From Ignelater luminosus (Eukaryota > Arthropoda > Insecta > Coleoptera > Elateridae), in assembly GCA_011009095.1 (NCBI GenBank), contig VTPC01003838.1:15812-79811 (forward strand): 64,000 bases of DNA. The letters are read 5' to 3'. The position numbers and the translations under genes are program-made. The notes under the pieces were generated by a model. It saw only the letters and a list, made by a program, of their open reading frames with translations, was not told the origin of the DNA and did not search any database. Within the stretch, counting starts at the first letter, position 1. Every line of letters begins with the position of its first letter. Of the stretch, positions 1 through 12,424 are shown one piece after another.

Positions 1-1005
1 CTGAAAATTGAAATACCTAAAAAGAAAAAATTAGATTCTTTATGATAAACCATGCACCTTCTAAATACACATATTGATTAGATGCAACAACAAAACTTTT
101 ACATAATTCAGGCATAAAAGTATTACAATTATGTATAACAATCTTAAGAGGTTAATTGTCTCCGATTCATTCACCTTCCTTCAAGCTATTTTTAGGTATA
201 TCATAAGAATGGGGAATCAGATGCTAGAACTTAATAGAATTTATTATTTATTATAAAATACAATTACAGTAATAGTAGATTGCATTTAGTAAATATCACA
301 CTTAAATAGCATAATACACAATTATTTTTCCAGTTAAACATCCCTTATACGTATATAGTAGGTATTCATACAGTTGAAAGTTTTATAAATTATATAGTAT
401 CCAATAGTATCCACTCAACAAATTATCCGGAGTGGCTTGGTGCATTACTTCAAATCCACTTTGAAGTTTGGTATGTGGGCATTTTTTGACAATGTTATTC
501 GTTGATGGGATTTTGGGGATATATAGGATAATAACATGTTGAGATGCTTGTTTATCTAAAAGCATTTTAACTAATTAGTACAGATGGAAAGCACTAAAGT
601 GATTCTAATGTTACCTACCATTAAAAATAACCAATTCTGTTGTAAAATCTAACTTGTCGATACTTACAGTGAAAATTAGAAATCATCACTTTTGCCTCAC
701 CAGAAGTTTTTATTCTTGTTGTGCTTATTTCTATAGCTTTAGAATTTAATTTAGAATTTCATAAGAAACTTGATTTTCGATAATTAATTAATTAAACATG
801 ATTAGAAGAATCCATGTATGAACATACCCTCTAAAACTAAACCAAAAGCGCTGCCAGCCCTTGTTTTTACATTTCGGCAAATTTTTATCAAAGAAATCAG
901 GAAATTCGGTTATAAAATCAGGAGACTTTAAAATCTAAAACAAGAGAAAATCAAGAATTGATATGAAATGGTTAAAAACTTATTAAAAAAAAATTGAAAT
1001 AACAA
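1..1005. other. AT-rich non-coding stretch
   Basis: AT-rich sequence with scattered stops in all frames. I see no domain, splice pattern or repeat structure that supports a gene. Confidence 0.5.
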
Positions 1006-1398
1006 AGAGCCCTGCATGGGTCGAAATTCTCATGCCCGTCCCGACTGGGAATAAGCATGACGCGGCCCGACAAAAACCTGGTAACTTCTTGATCGGCCCC
1101 AGAGGCCCAAAAATTCAGAACATCCGACAGGCCCAAACGGTTCAAAAGACACGAGCGGCACGACAGACCCGAGAGGTCTGACATGCCCGAAAGGGTCTGA
1201 CATGTCCAAGAGATCCAAACTGCCCGATAGACCCGAAGGGCCGAAAAGTACAAAAAGCCTAACAGGATCGAGTGACCCGACAGGTCCGAGAGGCCCGATA
1301 GGCCCCAACAGACCAGACGTAGGCCTAAAAAACCCGATGAATTTTTAAACTGAGGCCCGGCCCGACGCAACTAGGAAACCCAGTTCGTGCAGGCCTCT
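1006..1398. mobile_element. MITE-like element with GGCCCGA minisatellite core
   Basis: The left end AGAGCCCTGCATGGG and the right end GTGCAGGCCTCT are imperfect inverted repeats. The interior is a degenerate array of 9-12 base units of the type GGCCCGANAG. Long open frames here read as Gly-Pro or Arg-Pro repeats, which is a by-product of the repeat. The AGAGCCCTG terminus resembles hAT-type ends, an inference from the ends only. No clear target duplication is visible. Confidence 0.5.
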
Positions 1399-1585
1399 AA
1401 CTTACGGTTCATAATGTCATTAAATGTTTTAATATTCTGAGGCAAACGCTAAAAAATCTGCAAAAGAAATCAGGAAATGTACTCTAAACACTAAATAACC
1501 AACAGATTATTATTAGTTCGGAATTACAAATTTCGTCGTGCCACTTGAGACGCAGAAGAATTTTGAAATCTCCGGTGACTTACAG
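1399..1585. repeat. Copy of a ~235-bp dispersed monomer
   Basis: It carries the landmarks of a monomer seen elsewhere: TCATTAAATGTTTTAATATT, then ACTCTAAACACTAAATAACC, then TTCGTCGTGCCACTTGAGAC. Related copies lie near 30.4-30.8, 46.4-46.6, 47.4-48.8 and 58.9-59.2 kb. Confidence 0.5.
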
Positions 1586-2760
1586 TAGAGCCCTGCACAG
1601 GGCGAAATTTTCAGGCCCTGCCCACGAAAAACCCGATTACTTCTTAACTTGCCCGACAGACCTGACAAAGAAATCCGAAGGGCCGAGAAGTCCAAAAAGC
1701 CCCTACAGACACGAAAGACCTGCACGACCTGACGGCCTGGGAGGTCCGACACACCCGAGAAGTTTCAAAAGGCCCAAGGGTTCGAGTTCCGTACTCCTGG
1801 ATATTGAGGACAGATTCGAGTGGGGCATCGATCGATTGAGCTTAACGAGAGAATCAAAACGCCGCCGAGTATAGGTGGCGAAAGTGAACGGTTCAAAAGT
1901 TATGGCCGATTTTGTGAAACGCCGGTTCCACCCATAGACTTGTATTGAAAATGCATTACGGGACCGGTGCTTTTGAACTTCCACGAGTTTGAAGTTGTGA
2001 GTGTATGGGGAGGGATACCTAATCCTACCTAACCCAACCCAACCCAACCTAACTTAACATAATGTAATCTCACCTAACCTAGCTTAACCTTACTTTTGAA
2101 CTGTTTCTTTTCACCATCTACACGCGGTGTGATCCTCTCGGCAAGCCCGATCGAATGATACCTCACTCAAAGCTCTTCTCGATATGGAGATCCGAATGGT
2201 ACGACAGATCGGAGAAGCCCAAAGAACCGAAAAATACAAGAAGCCCAACAGGTCCAAACGGTCTAAAAGGCTCAAACCGCCCGATAGACCCTAATGGCCC
2301 GACAGGCTCAAGAGATCCAAAAGGCCCGAGAGACCCGAAGTGCCGAGAAGTCTAAAAGGGCCAACAGACTAACGACCCGAGAGGTCCAAACTGTCCGACA
2401 GGACCGAGAGAAGCCCGAAGGGCCGAGAAGTCTATGAAGTCTTACAGGTGCGTCAGACCCGTTTGACCTGATAAGCCCGAGAGATCTAAACGGCCTCATA
2501 GACCCAAAAAGCCCAAAAGGTCCGAACGGCCTGAGAGATTCTAATGGCCCGACAGGCCTAAGAGATTCAAACGGCCCGATAAACCCGAAGGAACGAGAAG
2601 TCCAAATGGCCCAACAGACTGACGGCCCAAGAGGGTCGAACTGTCCGACAGGACCAAGAGAAGCCCGAAGGGCCGAGAAGTTTATGAAACCCGATGTTTT
2701 CGACAGACCTGTATGACCTACAGGCCCGAGAGGTCCGACAGACGGTCTCGTATAATGTGA
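1586..2760. repeat. GGCCCGA minisatellite region with palindromic middle
   Basis: It begins with TAGAGCCCTGCACAGGG and holds two minisatellite blocks (about 1600-1775 and 2210-2730). Between them is a roughly palindromic stretch: the part near 1797-1845 is related to the reverse complement of 2145-2200. Around 2020-2100 there is a degenerate CCTAA/CCCAA run. Confidence 0.5.
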
Positions 2761-3439
2761 ATTTTTGTGAGCTCACTGAGGCGTATTGTAATAATTAAAA
2801 AGGACGTCTCTTTATTAGTCCACAGTACTATTTGCCTATGAAGGTTTTTGTCGAGGTCGATCTGTCGCAGTAGTCAATTGCAGTAGTTAATGCGACTTCG
2901 ATAATCATTAGGTGGAATTACTAGGAATATTAAATCGGCGAGGAACTCTTCTCATACTACTTCGAGGTTCTTCTGGAACACTTCGTAAAATTTGTTCTTC
3001 TTGTTCAGGGTTAAGACGAGTTTGCGGAGCACCAGCATTAATTCGGTTTGGTATCATTTGACCTGTTTCTCTCGACCGCCAATCCAATCTTTAAAATATT
3101 TTTGTTGAAAACATCAATTTTCAGTTCAATAAGATACAAAATTTTAGAATTTGCTGTTGTTTTACTATCTTTACTTACTATCTTACTATTATCTATTGAT
3201 AATATCCTTTCATACTATTGCAATTGCGAGGTGTAACCAATGCTAGTTTTTTATTTTACGGAGTATATCTTATTCAAAATTTCCAACTTTGGCTCTTGAG
3301 GAAAGAGACATCAACGAACATTCTTGTATAGGGCTTTTCTTCTCAGTTTTAGTTGGGGAGGGGAATCTTTCTACGTGAAGTTGTTCCGGCAATTGTTGAA
3401 CATCATATACATATAACGAAACTAATGAAAATGCAAGCA
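2761..3439. other. Non-coding, no recognised feature
   Basis: Moderately AT-rich sequence. The only longer frame is short and Leu/Ser-rich, with no recognisable domain. Confidence 0.4.
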
Positions 3440-3740
3440 TGATAATGAAATTTTAAAAAAATTTAAATTTCATAGTCGTATTCAGCGTTAAAAACCAAAC
3501 CGGTATCATATATCATGTTGAAAAACCGCCATTTTTGATCTCGATGATTTCGAAAAGTATTCGAGATATCGAAATAACGACTATGTATCTGTAATCAGGA
3601 GAAAATTCTAAGTTGATTTCATATATAACATGGCCTATAAAGATAAGGAGCATGGCGACGGACGAACGGATGGATAGACAGAAAATTCACGAATTCAGAT
3701 ACGAAATTTTTTAAATTTCGATGAAAATCAATCAAATTTC
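3440..3740. repeat. Dispersed repeat, copy 1
   Basis: Shared with 28660-28880: both contain a TTAGAATTTTCTCCTGATTA-type motif (in one orientation or the other) followed by AATTCAGATACGAAATTTTT. A GACGGACGAACGGATGG tract sits between these motifs here. Confidence 0.45.
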
Positions 3741-4283
3741 TAGTCTCTGAGTATTTATAAAAAATCGGTAGTATACATCAGGAAATTGTACTAAAAAGTC
3801 TGGAGATCTCCCGACATATCGGGAGAATTGGCAACACTGACCAAGCTGTCATATCAAGCAATTTCTTTGTGCATTTGTTGAATGTTAAAGCTAAAAGTGT
3901 GTTAATTTAGATTATTTCCAAAATTAGAAAGTTTACATCAACGAATAAACATTTTCTTTGTAATTTCCCATTATAAATTTTATTTCGATGCCACTGACAA
4001 ATGTTAACCTCAACATGGCAACTGTCAAATAATACGTACGATTTACAAACATAAACAGCAAGGAATGAGAAGTGCCGGTTATACGTTAGAAAGCATTTGA
4101 ACAGGTTATAACTCTACAAATTTCTTAAATGATGATTTATTGTCGGTTAAATATCATTAAGCAATTTAATATTGTATAGTTTTAGAATACAAAACATAAA
4201 ATAAATAAGTTCTGACATGTTTTTAGTCGTGCAGGATTTTTAATAGAAATATATTTTTAAATTGTATTTTTGTTCTTTTTCAG

Positions 4284-4331
4284 GTAAATACCACCATGAA
4301 ATATTTTTTGAGAGTAACACAGCTGCTGTGG
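4284..4331 (+). CDS. Candidate isolated 5' exon with signal-peptide start
   Basis: A pyrimidine-rich tract ending TTCTTTTTCAG precedes GTAAATACCACCATG. The frame reads MKYFLRVTQLLW and runs into a donor GTGAGTTC at 4332. The start context CCACCATG is good and the peptide is hydrophobic after one Lys, like the start of a signal peptide. It resembles the way the lipase genes split their signal peptide with an intron. I found no convincing downstream exon, so it may be a chance arrangement or an orphan exon. Confidence 0.2.
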
Positions 4332-6540
4332 TGAGTTCTGTTTTATTCATTTTTATAGTACCTAGTTGCTTTTTACTCTTCTACACATTAATATACGGGG
4401 TGTTTCTAAAGCACGTTACGATTTTTATTTAAAATGAGCGTATTAGTTGTTGTTTAGTTCGGTTATTTTTCTAAGTAAATTGTTTTGAGATCAGCTTACT
4501 TCAGTTATATTTTAGGAAAGAAAAATACAAATGATTTTATTCAATAATAACTACATGTAAAATGCAAAAATAAAAATAAACGAATTATCTACTTAACAAG
4601 AAAAGACAAAAAGAATCAAAGATGTTTCTTTTCTTGCAAATGTTTCTCAGATAAAACAACTAATTGTTAATTAATGAATAAAAAGCACTTTTAAGGTTTA
4701 TAGGTTAACACTTTCGTTTCTTTGCCTGTAGTAATCAGCGTTAATTTGGCATGTCAAGTGCAAGACTGGTTACTGGCTCAGTGGGCAACTAATTTACTGT
4801 ATCATATTCCCCCCATCTCACTTTAACAGAACCAGAATAAACTTGCAAGACGAGAAGAGACGATAAAAATATTTTAATGACTCGTTTAGGCGTTGACGAA
4901 CTATTTTATCCTGCTTTTAGTATTTTTTTCTTCTTTTATATAATTGTATCATTTCCTCGTTGTTATAAAATGTTAATGAGCTTTAAAATACTATCCTGCT
5001 TTATACAATTATTTATTATAAAAGCCGCACAACCGTAATTTCACTTTCTCTTTGCTTACCAGAATACATTGAATTTCTCGGTAAATATTATTCAAATGTG
5101 CCTCGTTATTATTTACTTATAACAGTGAGTGAAACATAAAGAATGCATACCTAGTACGTAAGATAAATTCTTTATTTTATTCTTCTCTCGACATTCCCAT
5201 CGAGCATAAAATTTAACTTAGAATGATAAAAAAGAAAATATTACAGAAACGAAAAGTTTCATTTCCTTTTCAAGAATTTCCAAATCAAATACAAATGGAA
5301 TTTTCATAAAACTAAGAGCACAACCACATTTATCGACACAATCTTTTTCCCCAGACACGTTTTTATTAGTTTCCGCTTTCAATATCAACGTATAATAACA
5401 TTCAAATATCGGTTTTTATTAAATTTTGTCGCTTCAAAATATACCATAACGTCAATAATGTTCTAAAATGAACCTTTCTGTTTCATTATGCCTTTTTTTT
5501 AATATCCCAATAAATATTATGTATACGGAAATTGATGTTGCTACGGTTATTAGATGTCACCGAGAGAAACCTTTTAACGTTAGCGCGAATAGAGAGCCTG
5601 TGTTCTCTTTTAAATATACAATAAACCAACTAGGAGCGAGGATTATAAAATGAAGGATATTTGAATTTCCCTTCGCTGTTCGGGAAGTGCCTTTAAAACA
5701 TGTTGATATAACGCATAATTTACATGTTAAACAGTTTTCTTTAGGAAGATGAAAAAATGGCCAACTTAAGAGAAAACGATGTAGGGAAGAATAATTAAGA
5801 AGAAAAACAACCTGATTAATTATTCTTGTAATTTAAAATAACTTCAAATTCTTTAAAAACGTGTCAGGTGCAGGCACGTTATTTTGTTACTTCAAAAAAA
5901 CTACTATTTCGTGGAATCAGATCTGATTGATCAACGCAATTTTCGAATTGGAAAAACTGGCGAATTTCTTAATCTGTCCTTAATTCTGAAAATCAACTCA
6001 CTTTAAGTTTAAACGGAGATGTTATTTTGATGTTGAAATTCCGGAAATAAATTGAAACCGATTCGGTATAACATCCTAATCTTTTAACTTGAAATAAGGG
6101 ATAATTACTCTTAGATTGGAACCAGTCAATTCCACTGTTGCTTTAATTAACAGTAAAACTTTCAAAAGCCGATTTGGAACTTTGGCGAGTTTTATTTAAA
6201 ATTCTTCGTATCGGCATTCTTTGTAAGTTTCTGTAGCGCTTTCGAGTAGTTCTTATTAAAATGGTTAGCTCATCTACGTCAAGTTTATTATTTATTAGAA
6301 GTCTCTGGGCGACGTGTTGGTGTTCCACCTCTCAAGCGTTAATGAAATCTGTTCGCCTCTGGTTTTTTTTAAATACAATTTTACTTCAATCTTGGAACAA
6401 AAAGCAGACGCTATAGGCATTTCTAATGGTTAATGCCGTACAGTAACAGCTGCTAGTAATCTTGTGCATTTGAAGTTCTTTTCTAATTAAGGCCACTAAG
6501 GGTTTGTTTTTATTCGTTGAGGATTTCAATTTAATTACAC
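4332..6540. other. AT-rich non-coding stretch
   Basis: Homopolymer-rich, AT-rich sequence with only short frames and no recognisable domain. A GGGGTGTTTC motif near 4398 resembles the ends of CAGGGTG-type elements but has no partner that I can see. Confidence 0.4.
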
Positions 6541-7770
6541 TTTGTACCATCAGGGATCGGAATAACGCCCGCTGCGAAGAGTTCGTTTCTTTTCGATGGA
6601 GTAGAAGGCAAGGCCGTCAAGCCACTACCTCCATCCAAGACGCCATCTAAGTTTCGTTTTTTGAGAGGAAGTATCGACACTAAAATTCTTCTTTTTCATT
6701 CGCGAAAAGCAAAGATCGCACAGAGAATTCGTCTGTACCCACGATCCAATGGTGATAACGCAGTGAAATCGACTCAACACATGCCCTGCGATTCCCGAAT
6801 GTACGTTGGTCGGCCGCTCGTTTAAACCTGGATCAGAGTTAGGGCCTCGCCAGACTTTGACACAAACCCCTTGTCTTGACGGGTCAGAAGGCTTTACGAG
6901 AATCTTACCTAGTTCGGGATGACCATATAATTGCTGACTCCTAGAACGAGGGAAACGTCTTATTCGATATCCTCGAGAAAGTCCACCGATCGCCCGACTA
7001 TCTTTTGTTTGATGTTTAAACTCTTTGTAACATCAACTGAAACGTTTGCTTCGATCCTGACATCGCCCTCCCTATCATCTTCGAAAAGGAGAAATTTTGC
7101 TCCGGGGAACGATTTCATTACCAAAAGAGCGCTCTCTGCCATCACCCTCTTACCATCGTATTGAACTGCTGTCTCCGCTGTGTATACTTTTCTAGCGCTT
7201 GGAACAAGCAAAAGTCGTCATGATTTTACCAACTTAGACAAAATTTTCCGAATAGATTTCGAGAATTCTTAGATTCAGATCATTAGACTGGCAGAACCAG
7301 CACAGGCTGGCCTGAAGGGCTATTCTATAAGCCCTAAGTCGCTGAAATCTCTGTTCTCTTCGTCTGGCTAATTAGCAACTATCTGTCTAAGGTATACATG
7401 CCGTGAGCCGAAAGGATCCATCTCGTCAAAAATCTTGGTCTTCGAACTCAAACGTCTAGAGGCTCGGTTCCAAATGTGGAGAATCAGACCGAACTCTCAA
7501 AAAAAAACAACACCATGCAATTCCGTCACTGCAACTAACACTGTAACGGTCAGATTTAACCTTGGAATTATGGGTCTCATGCCTCCTCCGGATTTCCCAT
7601 CAATCAAATAACTTGGCATCACTTTTACTCTCACTTTGGGTTGGTGTAACGAACTGAAGCACTGCCTGAACATTGTTCAGCATCCCAGCGGCATTCACGT
7701 TGTCATTCGGCCGGTAATTTGACGACGAGGCCGATTGCCGGTTGAGGATATAAAAAAGCCGGTAAACCGC
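6541..7770 (-). pseudogene. Unidentified GC-richer block, possible decayed coding sequence
   Basis: Base composition is clearly richer in GC than the flanks. Minus-strand frames look coding-like but are interrupted: about 83 codons at 7211-6960, an overlapping frame of about 130 codons continuing to roughly 6590, and open stretches near 7760-7600. They switch frame, so no single intact product is visible. I recognise no domain. It could be a broken host gene, the exons of an active gene, or an old insertion. A TATAAAA at 7750 and a TCAGT at 7789 on the plus strand look promoter-like for transcription in the opposite direction. Confidence 0.25.
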
Positions 7771-8460
7771 AAAGCGCCATCTACTAATCAGTAATCATTG
7801 TTTTTTTTTGGAATTTCTGGACGAATTGTGGAATGCTTCAAGCGGCGGCAGACTTGCACGTCAACTTCGAAATTCAAGTTGGAAGAGTCCGTGGTATGGG
7901 AAGAGACTCTCCCCCCTCATGGGCGTCTGCGGAAAATTTTCAAATTCAGGGCCGTGGCTGCATTGCTGCCAGCGACTCAGTCTCTATAAATAGGCCGATA
8001 TTGTCATCTGGTAAAAGTGGCAATTGTGGACCTCGGACCGGTTAGCGATTCACAAAGGGGCTATCTGTTTGAACCGCTTTCACTTTTCCAAGAAAGTGTT
8101 TGACTGGGAAGAGATTCTTCTTATAGATGCGGGTCTCTAAGTCATGAGGGGTTGATACGTGAGAATGGCGGTTGGATAAAAAAGCGAAACTCAAAATTCT
8201 ACCTCTACGTCTGCATAGGGAACCCCAAAAGAAACTCAAGGGTTGAGTTGATATTTGACACACTCCTCTCGTATTACCGAGCGATATAGTTAACGGTAGG
8301 TCCAGAAATTGATTAATCTTCGGACCGACCGATCTCATTAAGGTTTTAGCGTGACTTTAGTAATAAAGGCAAATACTGCAAAAAAAACACAACAGAACAT
8401 CAGTAACACAATTAGCTCCTTTCCATAACAACAACGATGAGCCGTCATCCACGTAGCGCC
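7771..8460. other. GC-richer sequence, open in several frames, unassigned
   Basis: All three plus frames stay open for about 60 codons from 7800, and a 98-codon minus frame spans 8338-8042. None has a recognisable motif. Being open in several frames at once suggests composition rather than coding. Confidence 0.3.
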
Positions 8461-8835
8461 TGTGATTATCTCGCATGCCTCAACTGCCACCATAACACGG
8501 TACTGCCGTAGTGTCGCGTTCCGTTACGATTCAACTCAAAAGTATACATCACACTACCACCAAATATTTCATTTACTGTTATCGGTGAATAAGAGTCAAA
8601 CTTTTACAACGGCCTCTAGTTTAGTGTTGCCAACCTGGGGGATTTATCCCTTAATTAAGTAATATTTTATTTACATGACGTGTGGTGGAAATAAAGGAAT
8701 TTTCAAGTTTTATGCAATCATTGAGGGATTTTTTCAGTTTCTTACTACATTTTATTTAATAAAATCAGCACCTTTCCTTTCCGTTGATTTCAGTTCTAGT
8801 AGTAGTAGCGATGAAGGGGCGACAGGAGCGTTAGA
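8461..8835. other. Non-coding, no recognised feature
   Basis: Mixed-composition sequence without splice signals, domain or repeat structure that I can support. Confidence 0.35.
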
Positions 8836-9225
8836 TGCCTGCAAGGGCTGCGTTTTCTAGTCGGGCCTTTATGCGGACTGGGTCAAAGCTCGCGTTCAGA
8901 CCGTTAGGTCTTGTCAGGCTTGTCGAACTGTTGAAGCTCGTCGGACCTTTTTGACTTCTTGGCCCTTCGGGCTTCTCGGGTCTGCAGGCCGTCAGGCCTA
9001 TCGAGCCTTTTGGACGTCTCTGTCTTTTGGGTCCTCTCGGGCCTGTCGGGTCATACGGGTCTGTTGGGCCTTTTGGATTTCGCGGCTTTTCGGGCTTTTC
9101 GAATCTATCTGTTCGTTCGAAGTTCCGGCATATTGGACCGTTCGGGTCTCTCGAGCAGATCAAGAAGTTCCGTTTGTCTGCAGTCGGGCCGGGTTTGGAA
9201 GTTTCGGCTTGCGCAGGGTTGTATG
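8836..9225. mobile_element. GGCCCGA minisatellite element, opposite orientation
   Basis: Same family as 1006-1398 in reverse orientation: TCGGGCCTGTCGGGC-like units fill the interior. The ends GATGCCTGCAAGGGCTGC and GCGCAGGGTTGTATGGGG are related to the GCAGGGCTCT terminus. Long frames across it are by-products. Confidence 0.45.
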
Positions 9226-9539
9226 GGGTAAAGTTCAGCATATAAAAACTGTTTATATAAAAAAGAGTCATTTTCAAATTAAGAGAAGTTTAAGGAATAT
9301 TTTGTATATTTTTAAGGGAAATTGGACCGTGGAAAGTTGGCAACACTCCTCCAGTTGCCAGAACTAAAAATAATTTGTTTGCTTGTTTGCAACTTAATAT
9401 TGTTTTCGACGCCTTAGCTTCTTTAATAGCCAAGAACTGCAGATCTTAAAAACCAATCAAAATTCTTAACCTCAAATTATGAACATTGACAAGTGTCAAT
9501 AGAACAATTTTTAGGTTATGCTTATCGGAAAAAACGCGG

Positions 9540-9770
9540 TTGTTGCGACCTCTCTTGGAAATCTAAAAAACTAGGAGGGTGGACACATTGTTGCCACATT
9601 AGTGAAGCACGTCATCAGAAATAGTCAGGATTATTGCAAATCTTCAGATTTGAACATTTATAACCAGCATCGTTAGTTATAGCTGTTGTTTGCCTCCTTT
9701 TCCACCATTATGATATATTTTGAAGAGATTTAGTGTCGCCTGTTGGTTGATGATTTTTGAGAAAATTTAA
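9540..9770 (+). repeat. Dispersed ~200-bp repeat, copy 1
   Basis: It carries the order: GGACACATTGTTGCCAC, GTGAAGCACGTCATCAGAAA, GTTATAGCTGTTG, then CTGTTGGTTGATGATTTT. The same order recurs at 19900-20130 and, inverted, at 25600-25815 and 61190-61310. No terminal structure is clear. Confidence 0.5.
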
Positions 9771-11943
9771 AAATATCGCCCAAGTACAAAGAAGCTATGC
9801 CAGCTATCTTATTCGCAATTACCTAGATTAATGTTAGTCCCTGCGTTTTACTCGCAATAAATCTGGAACCCTGAGGTATGTTCAGACTAGCGTGGCACAA
9901 AGAATAAGCTAATCTATGATATTTGATATTTTAATTTGTATTTAAACTCCCTGCAAACAATTCAAGTGCACGCATTGCGTAGCAAGTACGGTACTATAGA
10001 TAAACTAAACGCATTCATTTGTTTTATTGTAATAGACAAAGGTATTTCAGTTGTTTCTTATTGCAATTTTCTCGAGGACATTCTTAATTACTATTACTAT
10101 TGTGAAAACCATAAATTAAAACAAACTTTGTTCTTGTTATAGCTTTTTAACGTAAGGAATATTCTCAAGTTGGTCTCTTAAATTGAATGCTAAAAGATTC
10201 GGCAAACTTCTTTCCCTAATACCATTTACAGAAAAAGCAAGGTAAAATCTCATCAAAGATTACTTTAATCCTCATTCAATAACACATGTATCGAAACAAT
10301 CCGGTTGATCTTTAAAGCCATTTCCGATAACTAAAACAGTCAATGCGCGTCACGCCGACAACATCCAGATATTTGTTTTATAACATCCACCGCTGATGCA
10401 TTATGTAAAAGGCAGGTTTTCTTCACACTTATTTTTAAAGATTTTCTTCTAAAAATGCCGCCGATTCTAAACATGTCCTGTCGTGTGTCGGACACAACAT
10501 AAATAATGCATCGGTTGGGTAACTCTCAAAGCCTAAAAATTGCGGTGGCAACAGTGACGTTCCCTCGTTTAGATAGAATAGATATATTATATCGATATCA
10601 TTTCCAGTGTGTGGTTAAAAGTCCATCCCTTAATGGACGTCAGTCATTTATCGATGATATTTTTAAAGATGAAAAGAAAGTTTGTAGCTTTCTACTCGAG
10701 CTTTCGTTCTTGTTGATGATTTCAATTTATCTGAAATGTGAACATTAAATCGCAGCTCATCCATCAAGCGCTATCAGTAAATTAACAATTATTTTCCTTA
10801 AAAGTCGTTACACGAGCAATTATAGAGATTACAGAACACGAATATACACTTATTGTGAAATAACCCGTGAAATACGGAGAGCATTCTCGAAAATTATAAC
10901 AAAGCTTTCGTTAATTCATTTTCTTTTTCTCATTTGATATTTTCCGTTTACTGCATTATTTAATTATGCATTTTCTTGGTATTTAATACAATTTGTTTTA
11001 AATTAAACTAAATTCTTGTAAATATTGGATGGAAAGCGTAGTATACTGTAGAGTTTCAAGAAATTGGTAGAATGACATTAAAATAAAACCATAATCATGT
11101 ACATTACGTAAATAAGAAAAATACAAAGCCAAACAGTCTTGTATTTCACGTTGCTGTCTTTCTTCTCCCATAGCAATTCTGTAACACTGATGTTTGCAGA
11201 AGACGCAATAAATGTTATTAAAAATCGCGATGATTAAAACTAATAGAAAATTTTCGTTTCTTCTCTGGAACTTTTATTCATTTGCCGCACTGCGGAAGAA
11301 CTGGTACCCCATCTTAGGATTCTCGTACGTTACTTGAAGTAATCTAAACGTAACCTTTTTTTAAATTTTGTTTCTTGTCAATGACTTATTAATTTCTATT
11401 CTTGGTTTGCTGTAGATGTGCATCTTATTTTTAGCACTAATGTGCAGGTGTGCGTTGCGCTTCTATAAAAACGTTGATATTCGTCACAGAAGACTTATTT
11501 CAAGGCTGTTCTTTTTATGTGCATTAATGCATGCAATTTCCCCCTATGCAAGTGGGCTTGAATTTTTCTCAGTATGAAACTCACCTTAGAAACAAGGCCT
11601 TTTTGCTGATAAGCGATCTGGGTTTGTCTCTATTATTGTTTTAGACTTGAAATTTTTTTGCACGAATATGTTGTTTTTGGACCTTGTTTTCTAGTAGATG
11701 AATATGTTCGCGAATGTTAGTGTAAGATGGAGGATTTTTTCAACTGCTTTTCCAATTATTTCATCAACACTGCTTAGCTTCTTGAAAATAAAGTAGGTCA
11801 GGTTCTAGTGAAGCTTGAGAGATCTGTCTTGACGATTTAATCGCATCCAAGTAGGTAAAGAAATGTTCTACGTCGGGTTTCTGCATTTTACTGTCGATAC
11901 ACTGGAACTGAGGCGTGCTGTGTGTATATACAGTTTATTACAT
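9771..11943. other. AT-rich non-coding stretch
   Basis: Long AT-rich stretch. Short frames (for example at 9936-10142 and 10506-10748) have no recognisable domain and no splice context. Confidence 0.4.
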
Positions 11944-12240
11944 TTACGAATTATAGCAGTAGGAGCGCATAACCTTATTATCAATGCCGTCTGTCAAAAA
12001 TCTGACAAACTCGGTTGAAAAGCGCCTGGGTATCTCAATATAATGCTCAAGCAGGAAGTTTTTGGCATTGCCGCCCATCTCTATACTACAATCCAAATTA
12101 GCAAGAGATTCCAATAGTTCATTCAACATGAAGTGAAATAATAGAGGAGAGATTGGGTCTTCTTGTTCCATCCCTTTTGCATTTTCCACAGCAGTGGAGC
12201 AATTAATGTATAGGGATGCTTCCTTCAGGTCAGTTGTAAC
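11944..12240 (-). mobile_element. Non-LTR reverse transcriptase relic
   Basis: The minus-strand frame contains KGMEQEDPISPLLFHFML followed by NELLESL. This matches the conserved reverse-transcriptase block usually written G-x-x-Q-G-D-P-x-S-P-L-L-F-N, with Gly replaced by Glu. The frame ends soon after, before a recognisable YADD box, so only a fragment remains. The clade is uncertain; an R2-like or similar LINE is possible. Confidence 0.6.
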
Positions 12241-12424
12241 TATTTTAAAGAACCTAATAGCTCTTGTAACACGTCCAATCGCACACGAATTCTAGGCGCA
12301 CTTCTACGCTATTTTCATATTTTAAATTTGCTATCAGATTTTTTGATGGTTTTGAATTTTCTCGAAGATTTCGTAAAAGTCCCACCGTTCTCTTACACAC
12401 AAAAATCTGTAGTCAGAGTCGCCA

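Noticed and set aside
972-1370. Collagen-like or Gly/Pro-repeat protein on the minus strand
   Set aside because: The Gly-Pro pattern comes from the GGCCCGA minisatellite. Similar frames appear on either strand wherever the repeat occurs (8951-9367, 17606-18066, 26666-27118).
2020-2100. Interstitial telomere of the insect TTAGG type
   Set aside because: The CCTAA/CCCAA run is short and irregular; a simple repeat is enough to explain it.
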